Below are positions 1 through 12,480 of a stretch of DNA of 64,000 nucleotides, in pieces; positions within the stretch are counted from its first letter, which is position 1; each line of letters begins with the position of its first letter. Below the pieces are notes generated by a model, which did no database searches, was not told the DNA's origin, and saw only the letters and a program-made list of their open reading frames with translations. The translations under genes and the position numbers were made by a program. This DNA comes from Himantopus leucocephalus. Lineage: Eukaryota; Chordata; Aves; Charadriiformes; Recurvirostridae. Location: contig RSEF01000001.1 of the NCBI GenBank assembly GCA_003993805.1, forward strand, positions 145,383,856 through 145,447,855, given 5' to 3'.

Positions 1-484
1 AAAAAAAGGGCACCAGCACTGTTCCTACCATCATAACTACTGCAATTCTAAGAAATGAGCCATCCACCAACACATCTCTGAAGAAAACCCAAGGCACTCT
101 ATCTTGGTGCAGGAGGTCTGAGACATTTCTTCAAGCTTTTTCCCCTTTAACAAATGAGGGCAGCTACAACATTACTCCATTTTGAGCACACCAGGTTTGG
201 CCTTTGGTTTTCTGGCAAAGCACCAATGTATCCTCTCGGTTATAAAAACTTGTCATGCTTCTGAAATACCAGCTGGTTTGGAAAGGTGAAGATGGTCTAA
301 GTGCCCATTAATGCTCAGCCCCCATTAATGAGACCAAGCAAGAATGGTGGTAACAGACAGGGTAAGGAAGATACTTACTAAAGTGCCCTGAGTCTGGCAG
401 AAATTTTTAAGGCTAGAAGTGGCACTCTGGCTTCTTTCCCCTACCCCCCAAAGAGGTCAAGAACCAAACCAGGAAATTATAGAG
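1..484. other. unique-looking non-coding sequence
   Basis: No open frame of note, no recognisable repeat and no tandem structure. Base composition is ordinary. I see nothing here to annotate. Confidence 0.6.
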
Positions 485-493
485 CATCTGGCA

Positions 494-494
494 N
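494..494. other. single-N assembly join
   Basis: An isolated N. The 9-mer CATCTGGCA ends immediately to its left (485-493) and recurs at 505-513, so this may be an imperfectly joined contig end like the other Ns in the window. The flanking identity is short and the case is weaker than at 12587, 21267 or 29280. Confidence 0.5.
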
Positions 495-504
495 GTAGGA
501 TTAA

Positions 505-862
505 CATCTGGCACAGGAAACCTTTAAGGGATGTGACATGAGAACACCTGGAAAGACAGTTTGATTAAGGACAGCCAGCATACATTTAGACACAGGAGGT
601 CATGCTTAACTAACCTGCTGGATATTTTTGAAGATAATGCTGCCGTGGCAGATAAGAAAAACATGACAGATGCTCTGTAGCACAGTGAGGTTAGGTTTTT
701 CAAACAAAGTTTTTACAAGGTCCAGTGTCAGAGATGACTAATGGAGACAAACAGAAAGGTATGGATTGCAAAGTAAAAGGATAGAATAGTGGCTGTGGAG
801 CAAGAGATAAAATCAGATATGGGGTGGGAGCTTTATACTGGGAAAAAGGTACTGAGTGGAGG
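505..862 (+). mobile_element. degraded LINE reverse-transcriptase fragment (CR1-like)
   Basis: Reading the plus strand around 565-660 gives a peptide resembling the conserved CR1/L2-type RT segment 'SQHGF..(G/R)RSCLTNLL..F(F/E)': here DSQHTFRHRRSCLTNLLDIF followed by E. Further on (about 735-840) comes a worn match to the region after the catalytic-domain start, with lysine/glycine-rich text and 'W' residues in the expected order. The YxDF-K-AFD stretch expected between them is not readable, and stop codons and frameshifts are present. I infer an old, inactive LINE copy. Family assignment to CR1 is from general knowledge of avian LINEs and was not tested by alignment. Confidence 0.5.
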
Positions 863-864
863 GG

Positions 865-1745
865 TCAGATTTACAAGGGTTTTCCCATCCCACTTCCCTC
901 CCCCAAACACTGCTTCCGTGTCAGCATCTTCCTGACAAAAACATCCTCATGACCTATGCTATGTTTGATTAGGGCTCTTACATTATGGCCTTTAGAGTTG
1001 CTTTTGGTTCACTGTACCACGTTTGTACTTGTACACTGATGTCAATACAGAAACACTGAAAAGAGTATCTTCACATGGTGTTCTAGCCATCGTGTTAGGA
1101 AATAAATCTAGGCTGAGCACAGTCAATGCAGAAGAATTTGGTTTACTCAGCAAATGTAGCTCAACACAAAAAGCACAAAATAAATTAATCCCTGAGAAAG
1201 GAACTGGGCAAAGCTGTATATGCTAAGTACCACAACGGCATGACACTTTGTGGAGGTAAAGGATTTTAAGGGTTGTAGTGGAAAAAACATAATTAAAGCC
1301 ACCAATGTATGGCAGAACATCAGAGACAAGGAAAAAAAAAAAGAGAAATGGGATACAAACTTGTGTTAGTAGAGATACAGCAATAACAACGAGAAATCAA
1401 TGGCTTGTTCTGGAGATGGAGGCTTAACAGATGCTCTGTATTAGTCACTATATCACAGCAAGAATATTATTGCCTCAGAGGGTGCAAGAGCAGGGCAACA
1501 AAAAGTGAAACCAGACCTTGGCTTTTACCGGGCCCTAAATTATCAGGTAGGTGAAGTGAGGGCATCTTATGTTTATTCCCATTTAAAAAGAGAATACTTT
1601 GATGTGATTCAAGATTTTCAAAATCATGAAAGGGGGTGATCAAGGTACCCTCTACCAAGCTAGGGTAGAGGAGGAGGGAGAAGGAAGGGAAGGGATATCA
1701 AAACAGGCTGCAAACTTTTTCAAATAAAACAACTGGGAGTAAACA
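865..1745. other. unique-looking non-coding sequence
   Basis: Contains a short C/T-rich patch near 885-905 and an A run at 1332-1342. Two short open frames on opposite strands overlap each other and resemble no known family. Nothing else seen. Confidence 0.55.
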
Positions 1746-1749
1746 GGGA

Positions 1750-1940
1750 AGTTGTCAGGCAGAACTGCTTCAGCTGAAGGGTAATAAACATGTGGAACAA
1801 GTTACCAGGAGAGGCAGCTGAAACAAAGGCTGTACATGAGCTCAAGATACCTGGACTTGTTTCAAGAGAAGAGAGGGATTCGGGGATTTTTGTGAAAACC
1901 AGAATGTTGGGATTGAGATGCACTGTAAAACGGCAGGTAT
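1750..1940 (+). mobile_element. possible old CR1-like LINE 3' region
   Basis: The text around 1790-1880 (a 'GTGGAACAAGTTACCAGGAG' block followed by 'GAGCTCAAGATACCTGGACT') has the order seen near the 3' end of CR1 elements: a segment read as 'WNKLP.E' and then a 'phenylalanine/leucine-K' segment. No terminal octamer repeat survives. It may belong to the same insertion as the RT fragment about 1 kb upstream, which has the same orientation. Confidence 0.4.
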
Positions 1941-2603
1941 GCTGAGCCCAGTCAGGGTGTCTAAAACTGTGCACGCTGTCACACACTGTAAAGCAAAATT
2001 CCCTGCGTTGCTGCCACACCTTTACCCTGGAGCCACAGTTAAGAGAAATACCTCCATGTAGGAACCCTCCCTCCTGCAGCTTCTTTTGGCCAAACTATTT
2101 AAATCGAGAAGAGCTCTTCTCCCAACTACCTCAAGGCTACAGATAGCTCAAGGCTGTAACAACGGCAGAAATGAGCTGCAGGAGTGTTGCTAAGTCCCAC
2201 CAGCAATGACCTCCCCAAGCACAGGCTACGCCTGCCTCTGCGGCTGCATTGCTACATGCCCCTCCAAAAAACACCGGCTGAGGTGCAGGAGGAAAGGAAT
2301 GACCAACCCTGTGCTCACTTCTCAGGGGGAAGTTCCCAGGTCCTCAGCCTTTCAAGCCCTGAAATGGTCAGAAGGTTTAAGAGGCAGGTTTCCTGCAACC
2401 CCAAAGTTGCCACAGACACAGCCGAAGCCTCCTAATGGTGAGGGGTGTGTAGGACTCCCCACTGCTGAGGGTCCATTGCAGGGACCCCAACAGCTGTCCG
2501 TTTACCTGTCTTTTTCGTTGCATTTCAGTTTAAAGTATGGAAGAAAAACATTTCTGGGTATGTGCACTCTAGAAAGATACACACTCACCACTCCCATCCA
2601 ACA
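1941..2603. other. unique-looking non-coding sequence
   Basis: Two overlapping open frames in different registers (about 2184-2435 and 2206-2682) share the same bases. The second runs into the CR1 end that follows, which argues against coding. Nothing else recognised. Confidence 0.55.
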
Positions 2604-2727
2604 CTGGGCTGGATGTGGCTTTGAGCAACCTGGTCTAGTGGGAGGTGTCCCTGCCCATGGCAGGGGGGTTGGAACTAGGTGATCTTTAAGGTCCCTTCCA
2701 ACTCTAACCATTCTACGATTCTATGAT
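2604..2727 (+). mobile_element. CR1 LINE, truncated 3' end
   Basis: Clear CR1 3' end. It has a 'GGCTTTGAGCAACCTGG' segment, then 'GGGAGGTGTCCCTGCCCATG', then a 'GGTGATCTTTAAGGTCCCTT' block, and finishes with two ATTCTAYGAT units at about 2710-2727. CR1 copies are nearly always 5'-truncated, and this one retains only about 125 bp. It is moderately young, because the terminal repeats have only one change between them (C/T). Plus orientation. Confidence 0.93.
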
Positions 2728-4809
2728 CCCGAGGCCACGATCAGATCAACTCTGTGCTGGGCATCAGCCCAGAGTAACTTCCCTGCAATACCAACAGCTA
2801 TGTGATGCACTTTGGAGCAGAATCATGTCACAATAAGCAGGTTAATTAAAAGTGAGTAAATAAGGTTCTCAACTCTTCCTGTTTAAATTCCATCCTTATT
2901 TTAGAATAGCCACCTCAGAATTAGCTTCAATTTTGTTAAGAGAAAAAAAATAGTGCTCCCTGCTTTAGAAATTTCCACCCACCAGTTTAGCTTCAAGCCA
3001 TTTCTCGTGGATGAGATATAGCGTGCAGAAATAAGGTGACTGTTTTGGAAATGTTTGCATGTTTCTAATAGGGAATTCACCACCGTGGTAATATTTTTCA
3101 CCACTTTATTTTTATATTTGCTGTTAGTTATAGAAACATGTAACCCTGAGACTGAAATGGGTGTTTTCTTCTGGTATTTCTTCTTCTATTACCTGACACC
3201 CTGACTTACTCAAGCAACAATCATGGGTTCCTAGCGTTTATTTCATTTTAATGTTATAAAAAAAGAGCAAACATCAGAGCTGTCCAGAAAAGCATAAACA
3301 GCAACATGAGTATTGCAACTGCATACAAGAAGAATAATAAAGTAGATAAAGAAACAGTCCAGTCAAACAAGAGCATCCTGTCCTAGCTAGAATGATAGCA
3401 ACAGAGACAGGATTTAGAAGAAGGCACAAGGTAAAAAATATATGTTTTTTTAAAATGTGTTACTGTTCCTTTGGACACAGCTTAGCCAATGATGCTACCT
3501 TCAAATATCCCTCAGATAGGTGTGTTTACCTCCTTCAGCAAGTGCTGAATCCAAACAACCACTTGTTCGAAAGGCCAGTCAGTGTTCTCCTTCCTCCTGC
3601 AAACCAGAGCTTGCTTTCCTCAGGGAGTCCACAGTATTTTTCTCTAGAAGGCCTGCTGTATAATTCATGTCAAGTGTGAAAGTCCACCGAGCTTTTCTAG
3701 TTTGCAGATCTCAGCAAAGGATTCCTTCTCCCTCCTGATCACACCTAGCTCCCCAGAAAAGGCCTTTAACTGGCTCCAGTCATCATACCATCACTGACAG
3801 GGGTAACAAATGGAGACCTCTGGGGAAAGTTAATATTATTAGGCAGGGTGTGAAAACAGTTAACGCTATTTGGGGTAATGACAGACTGCATTCCCCGCAG
3901 GTGTAAATGAAGTTTTTGACCATTTATGGGAAGAGGGAATTTGGCTTTTGGAGCATGCTGTCAACCCTGCCAGCTTCCTCCACATATGCTCCAGCACTCA
4001 CTATGGAAACCTCGATGACAACCATCTTTATTTAGAACTGTAGGCAAGTCCCTTCCAAACCCATCCATTCTTTCATTAGAAAGTTCCCATCTGGGTGACA
4101 TTACTGGGATCACCAGACTAAATACACATGACTCCGGTTGCCTACGGAAAACAACTGGTATTACTAAGGCCAAGAGACAACCGCTAATGAAATTGAACGA
4201 TGGGCTATGTCACACACTCTTTTGCTCAAATGTGTTGCTCTGGAGTAAGCAACTTCTAGTAAAAATGTGTATTTTACCTTTGTTCCTTGTTTGCGACAAA
4301 TTTGCTTCATGTCCAAGATTTATTTTGGTTATGTCTTTTGATTGCAAGGACTGGGAAATTAATTACAGTTTTCCTGTTTCAATTGCCCACTGATAAATTA
4401 TCTTGATAATCATGACAACTACGTTGCGCTTTGCAAAACCAGGGGTAGCCTGTGAAATGCTCCTTCCACCTTTCTAGAAGTCATTTTGGAAGAGAAATGG
4501 GAAGTGTATCTCCAGTCTAATCCACTAAGCAAAATGAAGGACATATAACTGACAGACGGACTGACAGAAACATTGTAAAACAAGATAAGAAAGATTAAGT
4601 TTAAAACCACATAGATGGGTCACCACCAATTTTACCCCAGGCTACTCTCAACAAACTCATGATGACCTGAAAACCAGAAACAGTTTGATAAATACTGCCG
4701 TGAGACAGGTACCCAGGCTGGTATCTAAAATAATCAGATAATGTCCTTACCGTAATTTCCATCAGTAACAACTGCTTGTTTCCAAATACATAAAAGTATA
4801 CATGCACAT

Positions 4810-4826
4810 ATGTGTGTATATATATA
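4810..4826. repeat. (TG)n(TA)n microsatellite, short
   Basis: Alternating TG then TA dinucleotides over about 17 bp. Too short to be strongly polymorphic. Confidence 0.7.
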
Positions 4827-5377
4827 GTTCCAAACTATGAATCTATTTTGAAAAAAAGAAGGAAAAAAGCTTATTGTTTCATATTGGCATAGCAACCAGC
4901 AGAGAAACACATCATCTGCTCCTCATGGCAGGAGGGCATGGAGCCAACCAGTTGTGATAGAAATAGGAACAGGCAAGGAGCCTGCTGAAAGGTAGTGTGG
5001 GGCCGGGAGGCTTCCCTTTCCCACCAGTCTCCATACCACTTGGTCCCAGCACAGTGAAGCAGGTTACAGGAGGTTTTTTTTCCTTCCAAAACAGCCTCTA
5101 CAGCTTTAGCATAAAGGAAATATAGCTTGGGTGAATTAGTATCACCTCGGTGTGCAGCAGAGCTGCAGAGTCATGGTTATTATGAACTGTCTGCACCCAA
5201 TTTTTTGCTTCTGTACAGTAAGTGTCTACAAAAAGGTCTGACTTCCTTTGAAGGAAAATAAAAACGAAGCACAGAAAAGAGTCTATTCTTGCTTAGAAGC
5301 ATGTGCAGGCTGATGGCCAAGAACAACAGTGAGAGCAAAAGCCTTATCAAAGTTTAAAACAAGAAAGAAGTTAAAAA

Positions 5378-5393
5378 ACCCAAACAAACAAAC
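5378..5393. repeat. (CAAA)n short tandem repeat
   Basis: About four tetranucleotide units inside a longer A-rich stretch. Confidence 0.65.
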
Positions 5394-7579
5394 ATATCCC
5401 AAGATAGACGCTTAACTGAACCTGCTGTGACACAGTATCTGAGTTCCTGTCCTTTCCCACTTCCTTCACTGCTTATTTGGGGCTTGGCTGTGCTATGGTC
5501 TTGCCGGTCCATCCAGGGGAGTCCCAGGGGATGAGCTTTCCCACTCCTCTGCGTCGGACTGGGAGAAAAAGCGCAGGAAAAAGAAAGCTGGAGCTACTTG
5601 ATTCCCTTGCAAGTCAGTAGGCAGCAAGGGCAGGAGCTCCTGCCCTCGCAGGCAAGGTAGAGCCATTCCCTCTTGGCCCTCTCCAGCCCTCCACCCCACA
5701 AGCTGTCTGGCCACGAGACAGGGAGCGGACACCACGCTCGGTGGCACAACGTCCTCCCTCTCTGTCCTACCCACCACGGCGCATGGGGAGCAGGAATGGG
5801 AGGGCTGGGGATGTCTCCAGTTGCCAGTGCCTCCCAGTGCCTCCCAGAGCGGGAGGCAGCCCCTTGCCCTCAGGAAACCATCAGGGTTTTCAAGGCAGAA
5901 ACCTTGTAAGGCAACTAGGGCACAAGTGGTATAAATAATCAATGTCCATAGAGGAACTGCAAGGGAAATGTTCTGTTACAGCAAATCGGCACCCATGTCC
6001 CTCATGAAAAGAGTGCGTGAAAAATATCTCCGTTATTTCTCAAAGGGAATAACAAAAAAGTACATTTAATTTTCTAGAGCAGTAAAACTACCATAAGTAC
6101 CCATGCAATGAGAGCTAACTGCTGCTATTCTCTCCCCATCTTCAGAGTTAGCATTTTACAAAATGATCAATGCCGGCACATCCCCTTCTCCAGCATGTCC
6201 CAAGAGAGAGTTTAAGGAACCTTTTAAAATGAACATTTCTTCATTCATACACAGAATGCACATTCCAGTGCTGTGATGCCAAGAAACGACCACACAGTTC
6301 TCCTATTCAGGCTGCTTTTTTAAATGGAAAACAGAGTTTTACCCTAAGTGTCTGCTTTTGGCTGACATTTTTCAATTTTCATAGAAATCCACCAAAGATA
6401 TTCTGGCATCCAGAAAGTGAAACAGTTCAGTTCTGAACTAAAAATTGAAGTTTTCCATTTGGAAAGACTGACAGATACTGTTTTGATGTTCTGATCCAAA
6501 GCAAACTTCCAGCTTTCCTGCAACGAGACATTGTTTGGTCTTGACTCTTCCTTTAAACCAGTTTCCTCCCTTCTTTCTCACCAGAGCAGCCCATGATTAT
6601 TCAGTCTCTTTCCATGACTCACGCTCTTTGCCTAGACTACGTAGCTCTGACCATGCAGCAACACCATGCCATTCCTCTCGTGCACATGCAGACCATGATG
6701 CACTAGGGGAGATGCAGACCTGCTGGAGAGCCTGGTCAGCAGGCTGGAAGATATGGGAGAGGAGATAAGCCACTACCAGTAAAGGCAGCATGATTTAATA
6801 AACTCAAGTAATTGTTCTGATTTTCTTGATGGAAACTGCTTTTATTCCTTTGGGGGGAAAAAAAATGGAAGCTTTCTTTGCCCTATTCCCTCTCTCCAAA
6901 TGCTGTCACCTCAGCCCAGAAAACAAATGTACTTAGACATCTGATTAGTGGGAGCTGGACATGCAAATATTTTCATGCAGCTGAGCCTATACTCTTAAGC
7001 TCAGATGCTGTGCTCTCCTTTATACACATCATATCGTGTTGCAGCGTAATGGGTTAGGGAAGAGACTTCCAGACCTCCCTAAGAAACCAATTTAGTCCTG
7101 AAGGCAAAGAAGCTGAATGAATTCACATAACCTCAGACTACGTTAATTGCATTAAAACCAAGGACCCAGTTAAGAAACACTAAGACACAATTCAGGCCTT
7201 CATGACAAAGCTGCTTCTAGATTTCTCTGCTGTTTGTACACTGCTATTGTGTTACTTCACCTCTCCCTGCTCCAAAGGAGGCCAGAAGCTGCTCAATGAC
7301 TGAGAAGGAGGTTACTCTGGAAAACAAGAGCCCACTTCTGCAGCCCAAAGTGACCCGAGTGTCCCAAGGAAGTTCCAGCTCACACAGCTCATGCAAACGT
7401 TCAGCTGTCATTAGATTCATTCATGGGGAGGCTTGACAAGCCAAAACGACAATGTCTAGAGAACAAGGAAGGCTCAGTGTCCCCCTCCTCCTCTTCCCCC
7501 ACTTGCATCAGGCCTGCTCAGTATGTCTACTGGTGGCAATTAGTTTCACCAGCTGCGCCACACACCCTCATGGAGGCAG

Positions 7580-7785
7580 GCGCTATACAAACACTGTGGG
7601 AACAGCTCTCCCCGCCCTTTAGGGCCCTGTGGCTTGGGATTGTATAACTGGGTATGACAGACCCTGCCGGGGGAAAATGTAGAGAGGTGAACCAGGTTGC
7701 CCAAAATCACAGGGTAAATCCACAGCTTGGCCAGACCTAGGATACCAGTCTCCACCTCCTAATGCCCTGACCACAAGGTGACTGT
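7580..7785 (-). mobile_element. probable ancient MIR-like SINE
   Basis: Read on the plus strand, the segment carries in order 'GCGCTATACAAACACTGTGG', a worn middle, 'GAGAGGTGAACCAGGTTGCC', 'CAAAATCACAGGG' and 'CTCCTAATGCCCTGACCAC'. This is the reverse complement of the order known for MIR-type amniote SINEs: a target-style 'GGTCAGGGC' head, the 'GTGACYTTGGGCAAGTYACTT' core, and a tail with 'TGTATAGCGC'. No poly-A or target duplication survives, as expected for an element this old. The assignment rests on remembered consensus order, not on an alignment. Confidence 0.55.
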
Positions 7786-8600
7786 ATTCCCAGCAGCAAG
7801 AGAGCGTGGGGAGGGCGTTTCACGGGTCAGTGCACTCCCTTCCCTCCCAATGCACATACCGTCTCCGTTAAGGCCACCTCCTGTCCCAGCTCCTAACCCA
7901 GCTGCGCCGCAAACTCCAGGCTGGCCGCACGGGACCTGGGCTCCCCATGGCAGTGGCAGCGCTGGCACTGCAGTGCCCTCAGGCAGCTGGGGCAGGTCCC
8001 TAAACCACTCTCAGGTAGGTCCTCTAGCAGCCACTCCAGGGTTAACACAGAGCCACATCCACATTTCCTTGGTCAGGTCTTGCTCGAAATCCGGGCTCAT
8101 TCGGAAGACATTAGGATTTGGGTGGAGGCATTGTTCATGCCCTGGACCGGCACTCAGAGCTTTAGCTCTTCATTTCAAACCTCAAAAAGCAAGAGAGATG
8201 GGATTTTCCCACCCCTTTGCCTTCCTCGTAAAAGTGCTTTCTAATGACTTTTGCAAAGCCGGCTTTGCCTGCAGGTCTCCTCCCTCAGCCATTTCAACAC
8301 ATGGAGAAGTTACAGCCCGTCACCTGCTCTCACCCCACCGCCTGTAACAGCAGCCGCCAGTGCTCCTGCCCCGCCGCCTCAAATCTTTGGGGAGAAATGA
8401 GCCGGGTGGGAGCGAGGCAGCTGGAGATGAAGTGATGGAGACACGCCATGCCGCCTGCACTGGAGGCTGTGAGAACCAGGTCAAAACCTGGTCGTCACGC
8501 ACCACCCATCTGTGCCATGCAGAGGAGAGAGATGCAGGAGGCTTTCAAGGCCAGGGGGTGTTGCCTTCTAAGCGGACCGTGACAATGGTGCTCTTTATGG
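7786..8600. other. GC-rich segment with recurring CpG, no gene recognised
   Basis: This segment has clearly higher GC than its surroundings and many CpGs (for example 7800-7935 and 8320-8420, with CCGCC and GCCGG motifs). A long frame on the plus strand (about 7778-8347) opens at GTG rather than ATG and has a proline/serine/alanine-rich composition with no domain, which fits chance openness in GC-rich DNA. It could be a weak CpG island or simply a local GC peak. Confidence 0.4.
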
Positions 8601-11600
8601 GCTTTATTTCACAACAGCATAAAAGAAGCAGAAGGTGGGGTTAGAAAGGAGGACAGAAAACCAGTAAGCGATCTTGTATTTACACTGAGAAAAACAAGAA
8701 GACCGGAGGGGAGGATCCAGCCTTCCTAACACACATGCCTTAACTCCTTGGGGGGATGGGGACGACCTCTCCTAGAAACGCCCACCTCTTTCCAATGAAT
8801 ACCCAAGGAGCCCAGGGGGACTGCCTCGCTATCTGCCTAAAATAGAGCTGGGTGGGTCGATGCCACTCTCACACGCTCCTCCCAAATATCCACTATAAAA
8901 GGCCTTTAGTCATACTAATCCTCCTGCACCAAAGAGTGCAACATCTCATCATGTGAATGAAGACTGCAGCGTAAGGCACATGTCTGTGTTGGCTAAACTA
9001 AGGTTGCATGAATAACATCTGCTCTGGCGTTTTCCACACGTATTTTCCACAACCTTAATTGTATTCTTTCAATAAAGACATTCGTAGGTTTGTGCTTTCC
9101 AGAGTTTTGGGTCTGGGTTTTTTTTTTAATGTATAAGATATTTAATAATAGATGCCAGGCAGGAGCCTCAATCTAATAAATTGATGGAATTCTTTTTGGC
9201 CCATACACAGATAACCCCACCCCCCCCCAGAGCTGATCAAACCAGAAGATGAAGAGAAGACTGGAGAACTGTTTGGCTTTCAGCAGATCCCTCCACAACA
9301 AGAGAACAGAAACTTCCCAACAGGCTTCACTTTGGATCGCTGCAAAAAGCTGATCTCATGTAAAAGCTCAAAGCTTAGTTGGAGAGGAGCTGACTTTGCT
9401 GTTAGTGAGTGGTGACACGGGGCTGAAGTGGTGATACACAAGTGAAATTACCAGGTGGACGAGAAGATTGAGACTTCCCCACAGGCCAACACTGAATATT
9501 AGCAGGCTGGTGTAACAGGGGTGGCTGTGCTCTTCAAATAGCCAGAGGGGCACACGGTGCATGAGATGAGTATCTTGTACTGTATCTCAATACATATTTT
9601 CCTTTACAAAACAGTTGCTTGTACAGTTCTCAAGTTTGGGGTTTTTTTTGTTTATTCCGTAGGTTTCCTGGGGTGGCAGAAAGGGGCCGGTTTACTTGTT
9701 TTTAAACATCATGCTTCCTCTCTCTGAGTAAAGCTGGTGATGTTTATGACAGTGCTCCACAGGTTTTGAGCAGCTTTATGCAGTGCAACAGGCTAGTGAA
9801 TAATTTGCACATTGCTATGGTTAAGCCACTTCAGACTCCATCACTGGTTGCACTCCTGGTGAGACTTTTGCCTCTAAAGTGATGAAGTTTTAAAGCAAGT
9901 AATTACTTGTGCTGGAGGAAAAAAAATAAAAAAGAAACCCCAAATCCATCTTCTTTGTTTGTCAGATATTGGTACTCTGCTTCATTTCATAGCCATTATG
10001 TTTTCAAAAAGTAAAACAAATAAAGGAGAGTGCAGTGAATGCCAAAGTCTAAAAGAGATCAGTATAAAGACCTGCCTAGAACAGACTGTGCATTATGACT
10101 ATACACAAACAGTTTCACTGACCTCCCTTTCAAACCCTGTGCTTTGGTAGCTACCTAACTTAATCTGTTCAGCATGAAAGTAAGCAGTGTATCAGTTCTT
10201 GAGGCACCATAAATGCATGCCAGCAGAAGAAGACATCAACAGTATTCATTCTTGACAGAAATCCTAATAACAGGAAGACAATATAGCAATGGCATGAAGA
10301 AAATATAGCAAAGGCAGATTTGATCCCCTCATCCTCCGACAGTAGAAGAGAGGCTTACAGGTTATCCCAGGTACCACTGGTGGCTTGTAGGACAATTCCC
10401 TCTGGCCCGAGTGCCCTGAATGCTTACTCGCCTACTGGTCCATCTCCACCACGCTCACATGACACAAGCGCTACTGCACCTGGGCCACAAGTGTGTTCCC
10501 AGACCATCACTTCAAATAGGGTAGGGTCTTGCTTTAAGAGTTAAATTTCAGCATCCACGTGTTCTGCCTTATCATTCCCTGATAAAGAAGCAACACTCAC
10601 GGCTGGTTCAAGCATCCATCAGGTCAGTGTGGGGTTTCAGACACAGCCTGGCGCAAAATGGGACACAGCTACCAGGGTCCCAAAGGTTCAACAGCAACGT
10701 TTACTAGATTATAGTTTTCATTCCTCCGAATCACACACACAAGTCATAACCCACTGGTATACAGGTGAGCTTTAAAGAAGACAACAGAGTAACATTTGCA
10801 CTGACTAGCATTTTAACCCAAAGGTGACAGCAAAATAGAGAATATGTATGTCCTAAAAAGACAACGATTACCTAGTAGGAGATAGGGAAAGGACTGTAAG
10901 ACAGTGGAAAGCATAGAAAAGATTCAAGCAGAGGGGAAAGAAGAGATAAGCTCTCTTTGCATCCCCTAAAAAGGCAGCACATGCAGCAATTTCTATGATA
11001 CAGACCAAAGGCTCTCCTCCACTTCACAGGGTTTGAAGGAAGGGAAGAAAGAGCCAAAGAAGAAATGGAGCCTCCCTAGCATCTAGCAGTGCAAGTGTTA
11101 TGCCAGGGTGCCTTTCAAGAGCTGCAGCACTGGTATTCAAGCATTAATTCCTCTTCGCCGCATAGCAGAGAGCCAGTGGCGTCTCAGCAGATTCCAACTT
11201 TACCTTAGCAATGCCCAGCGGAGCAGCTGCACTCCAGAGAGCATCTCGCTCGCACATCCCCGAGCTGTCAGTTTGCAGCACATCACTCCAGCCATCTGAA
11301 CGGGAGGCCAGCAGAATGGGGAAGGCTCACAGTGACCTGCCCAATAACATTTTCTGCAGACTGGAAATCCCAGTCAAATCTCATCCAGTCCCATCGTAAC
11401 CTCCTGCAATCAAACCTGACAAGGAAAGCCAACTACAGAATGCATTTCAAGCCTCACCTGATCTCCCAATAGTAGCTCTACGTGCTTGAAGCATTTTGAT
11501 GGACTCCTTGAAATGCTTGCCTGGCTAAAGTGACCTACAAATACCAATTTACAGCATATCCATTATTCCACTTGCCTCAGTTTTGGAACCCAAGTGCTGT

Positions 11601-12300
11601 ATTTAATGTTGAGGGGAGATCCCAAAACAAGTCACGTCAGGAAGAGGAGGTGGACAAAGGAAGAGCAGAAGAGCTGGGACTAGTCACTAATCTATGGTAG
11701 AGGTAATTATTATCTCATTTGAAAGGTATGTTGACAAATATGTTGTGATGGGGACTATTAATCCTTAGAATCAGCTATAAAGGTGCCTCCAGAGTAGACT
11801 TGTCTTTACTTCATTACCACTGTACCTATGAACCTAAAAGAAGGGAGAGGAAACAGTCAACTGGCAAAACTGTGCTCTCTGAGCTGTACAGCCGATCCCT
11901 GCTCCACCGCTGCCCAGCCCCACCTGTGTGCCAACACAGAGAGCAGAATGCTTTGTACACAGATCTGATCCTTAGCACAGTATCTTCTGCTAATAATAAA
12001 GTAGGAGTCATTTGAAGACATTAAAGCAGGCCAATCAAACAAAAAAAACCACCTGGGCTCAGGTTCTCAGGCACTGGAAATCAGTGCAGCTCCAGTAATA
12101 CTAGTAAAGTTACAGCAATTTATTCCTGCTGAAGGTCTGGTCCATTAAATGCTAACACCATCCTTGGATTTTACTTTCTGTCACTGGGTTCAGGGAAACA
12201 GGCTCAGTTTTTTTAATAAAAACTTCTCACTGTCAGGCATCTGAGTTTGAATTCGGTGAAAAAGGAGCAGCAGAAAATATTCATTTTTCAAACACACTTT
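8601..12300. other. long non-coding stretch
   Basis: About 3.7 kb. Contains a T run at 9118-9127 and a C run at 9220-9228. Open frames are short (at most 74 codons) and show no family features. No interspersed repeat was recognised. Confidence 0.55.
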
Positions 12301-12327
12301 TATCATAGCATGTGCAAAAATAAAAAA

Positions 12328-12350
12328 TGTTAGGCTGGNTGTTAGGCTGG
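12328..12350 (+). repeat. 11-bp direct repeat flanking an N at 12339
   Basis: TGTTAGGCTGG occurs immediately before (12328-12338) and immediately after (12340-12350) a single N. This is the expected appearance of two overlapping contig ends that were abutted instead of merged. Confidence 0.8.
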
Positions 12351-12480
12351 ATATATATATGTATGGAGAGATAAAAAAACATCCCATATATGTGGCACAT
12401 GACATATCTATGGCATATACCACACACACCCCATATATATTTGCATGCATACCACACGCACACATATATGGTATATACAC
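12351..12480. repeat. TA/CA-rich low-complexity region
   Basis: Alternating TA, CA and TATATG motifs interrupted by short unique words, including ACCACACACACC and CATATATGGTATATAC. It leads directly into the first copy of the duplicated block. Confidence 0.7.

Larger units (their letters stand above)
2730..7575. other. long non-coding stretch with minor simple repeats
   Basis: About 4.8 kb without a supported gene. Visible local features are a short (TG)n(TA)n tract at 4810-4826, a (CAAA)n tract at 5378-5393, a GC-rich patch at about 5640-5880 containing a 10-bp tandem repeat (CCAGTGCCTC at 5824-5833 and 5834-5843), and an exact POU octamer ATGCAAAT at 6961-6968. Open frames around 5493-5942 occur on both strands of the GC-rich patch and are compositional. 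Confidence 0.55.

Noticed and set aside
7778..8347. 189-codon open frame on the plus strand
   Set aside because: Opens at GTG, not ATG. It is rich in P/S/A/R with no domain and lies in a GC-rich patch where stop codons are rare and other frames are also open.
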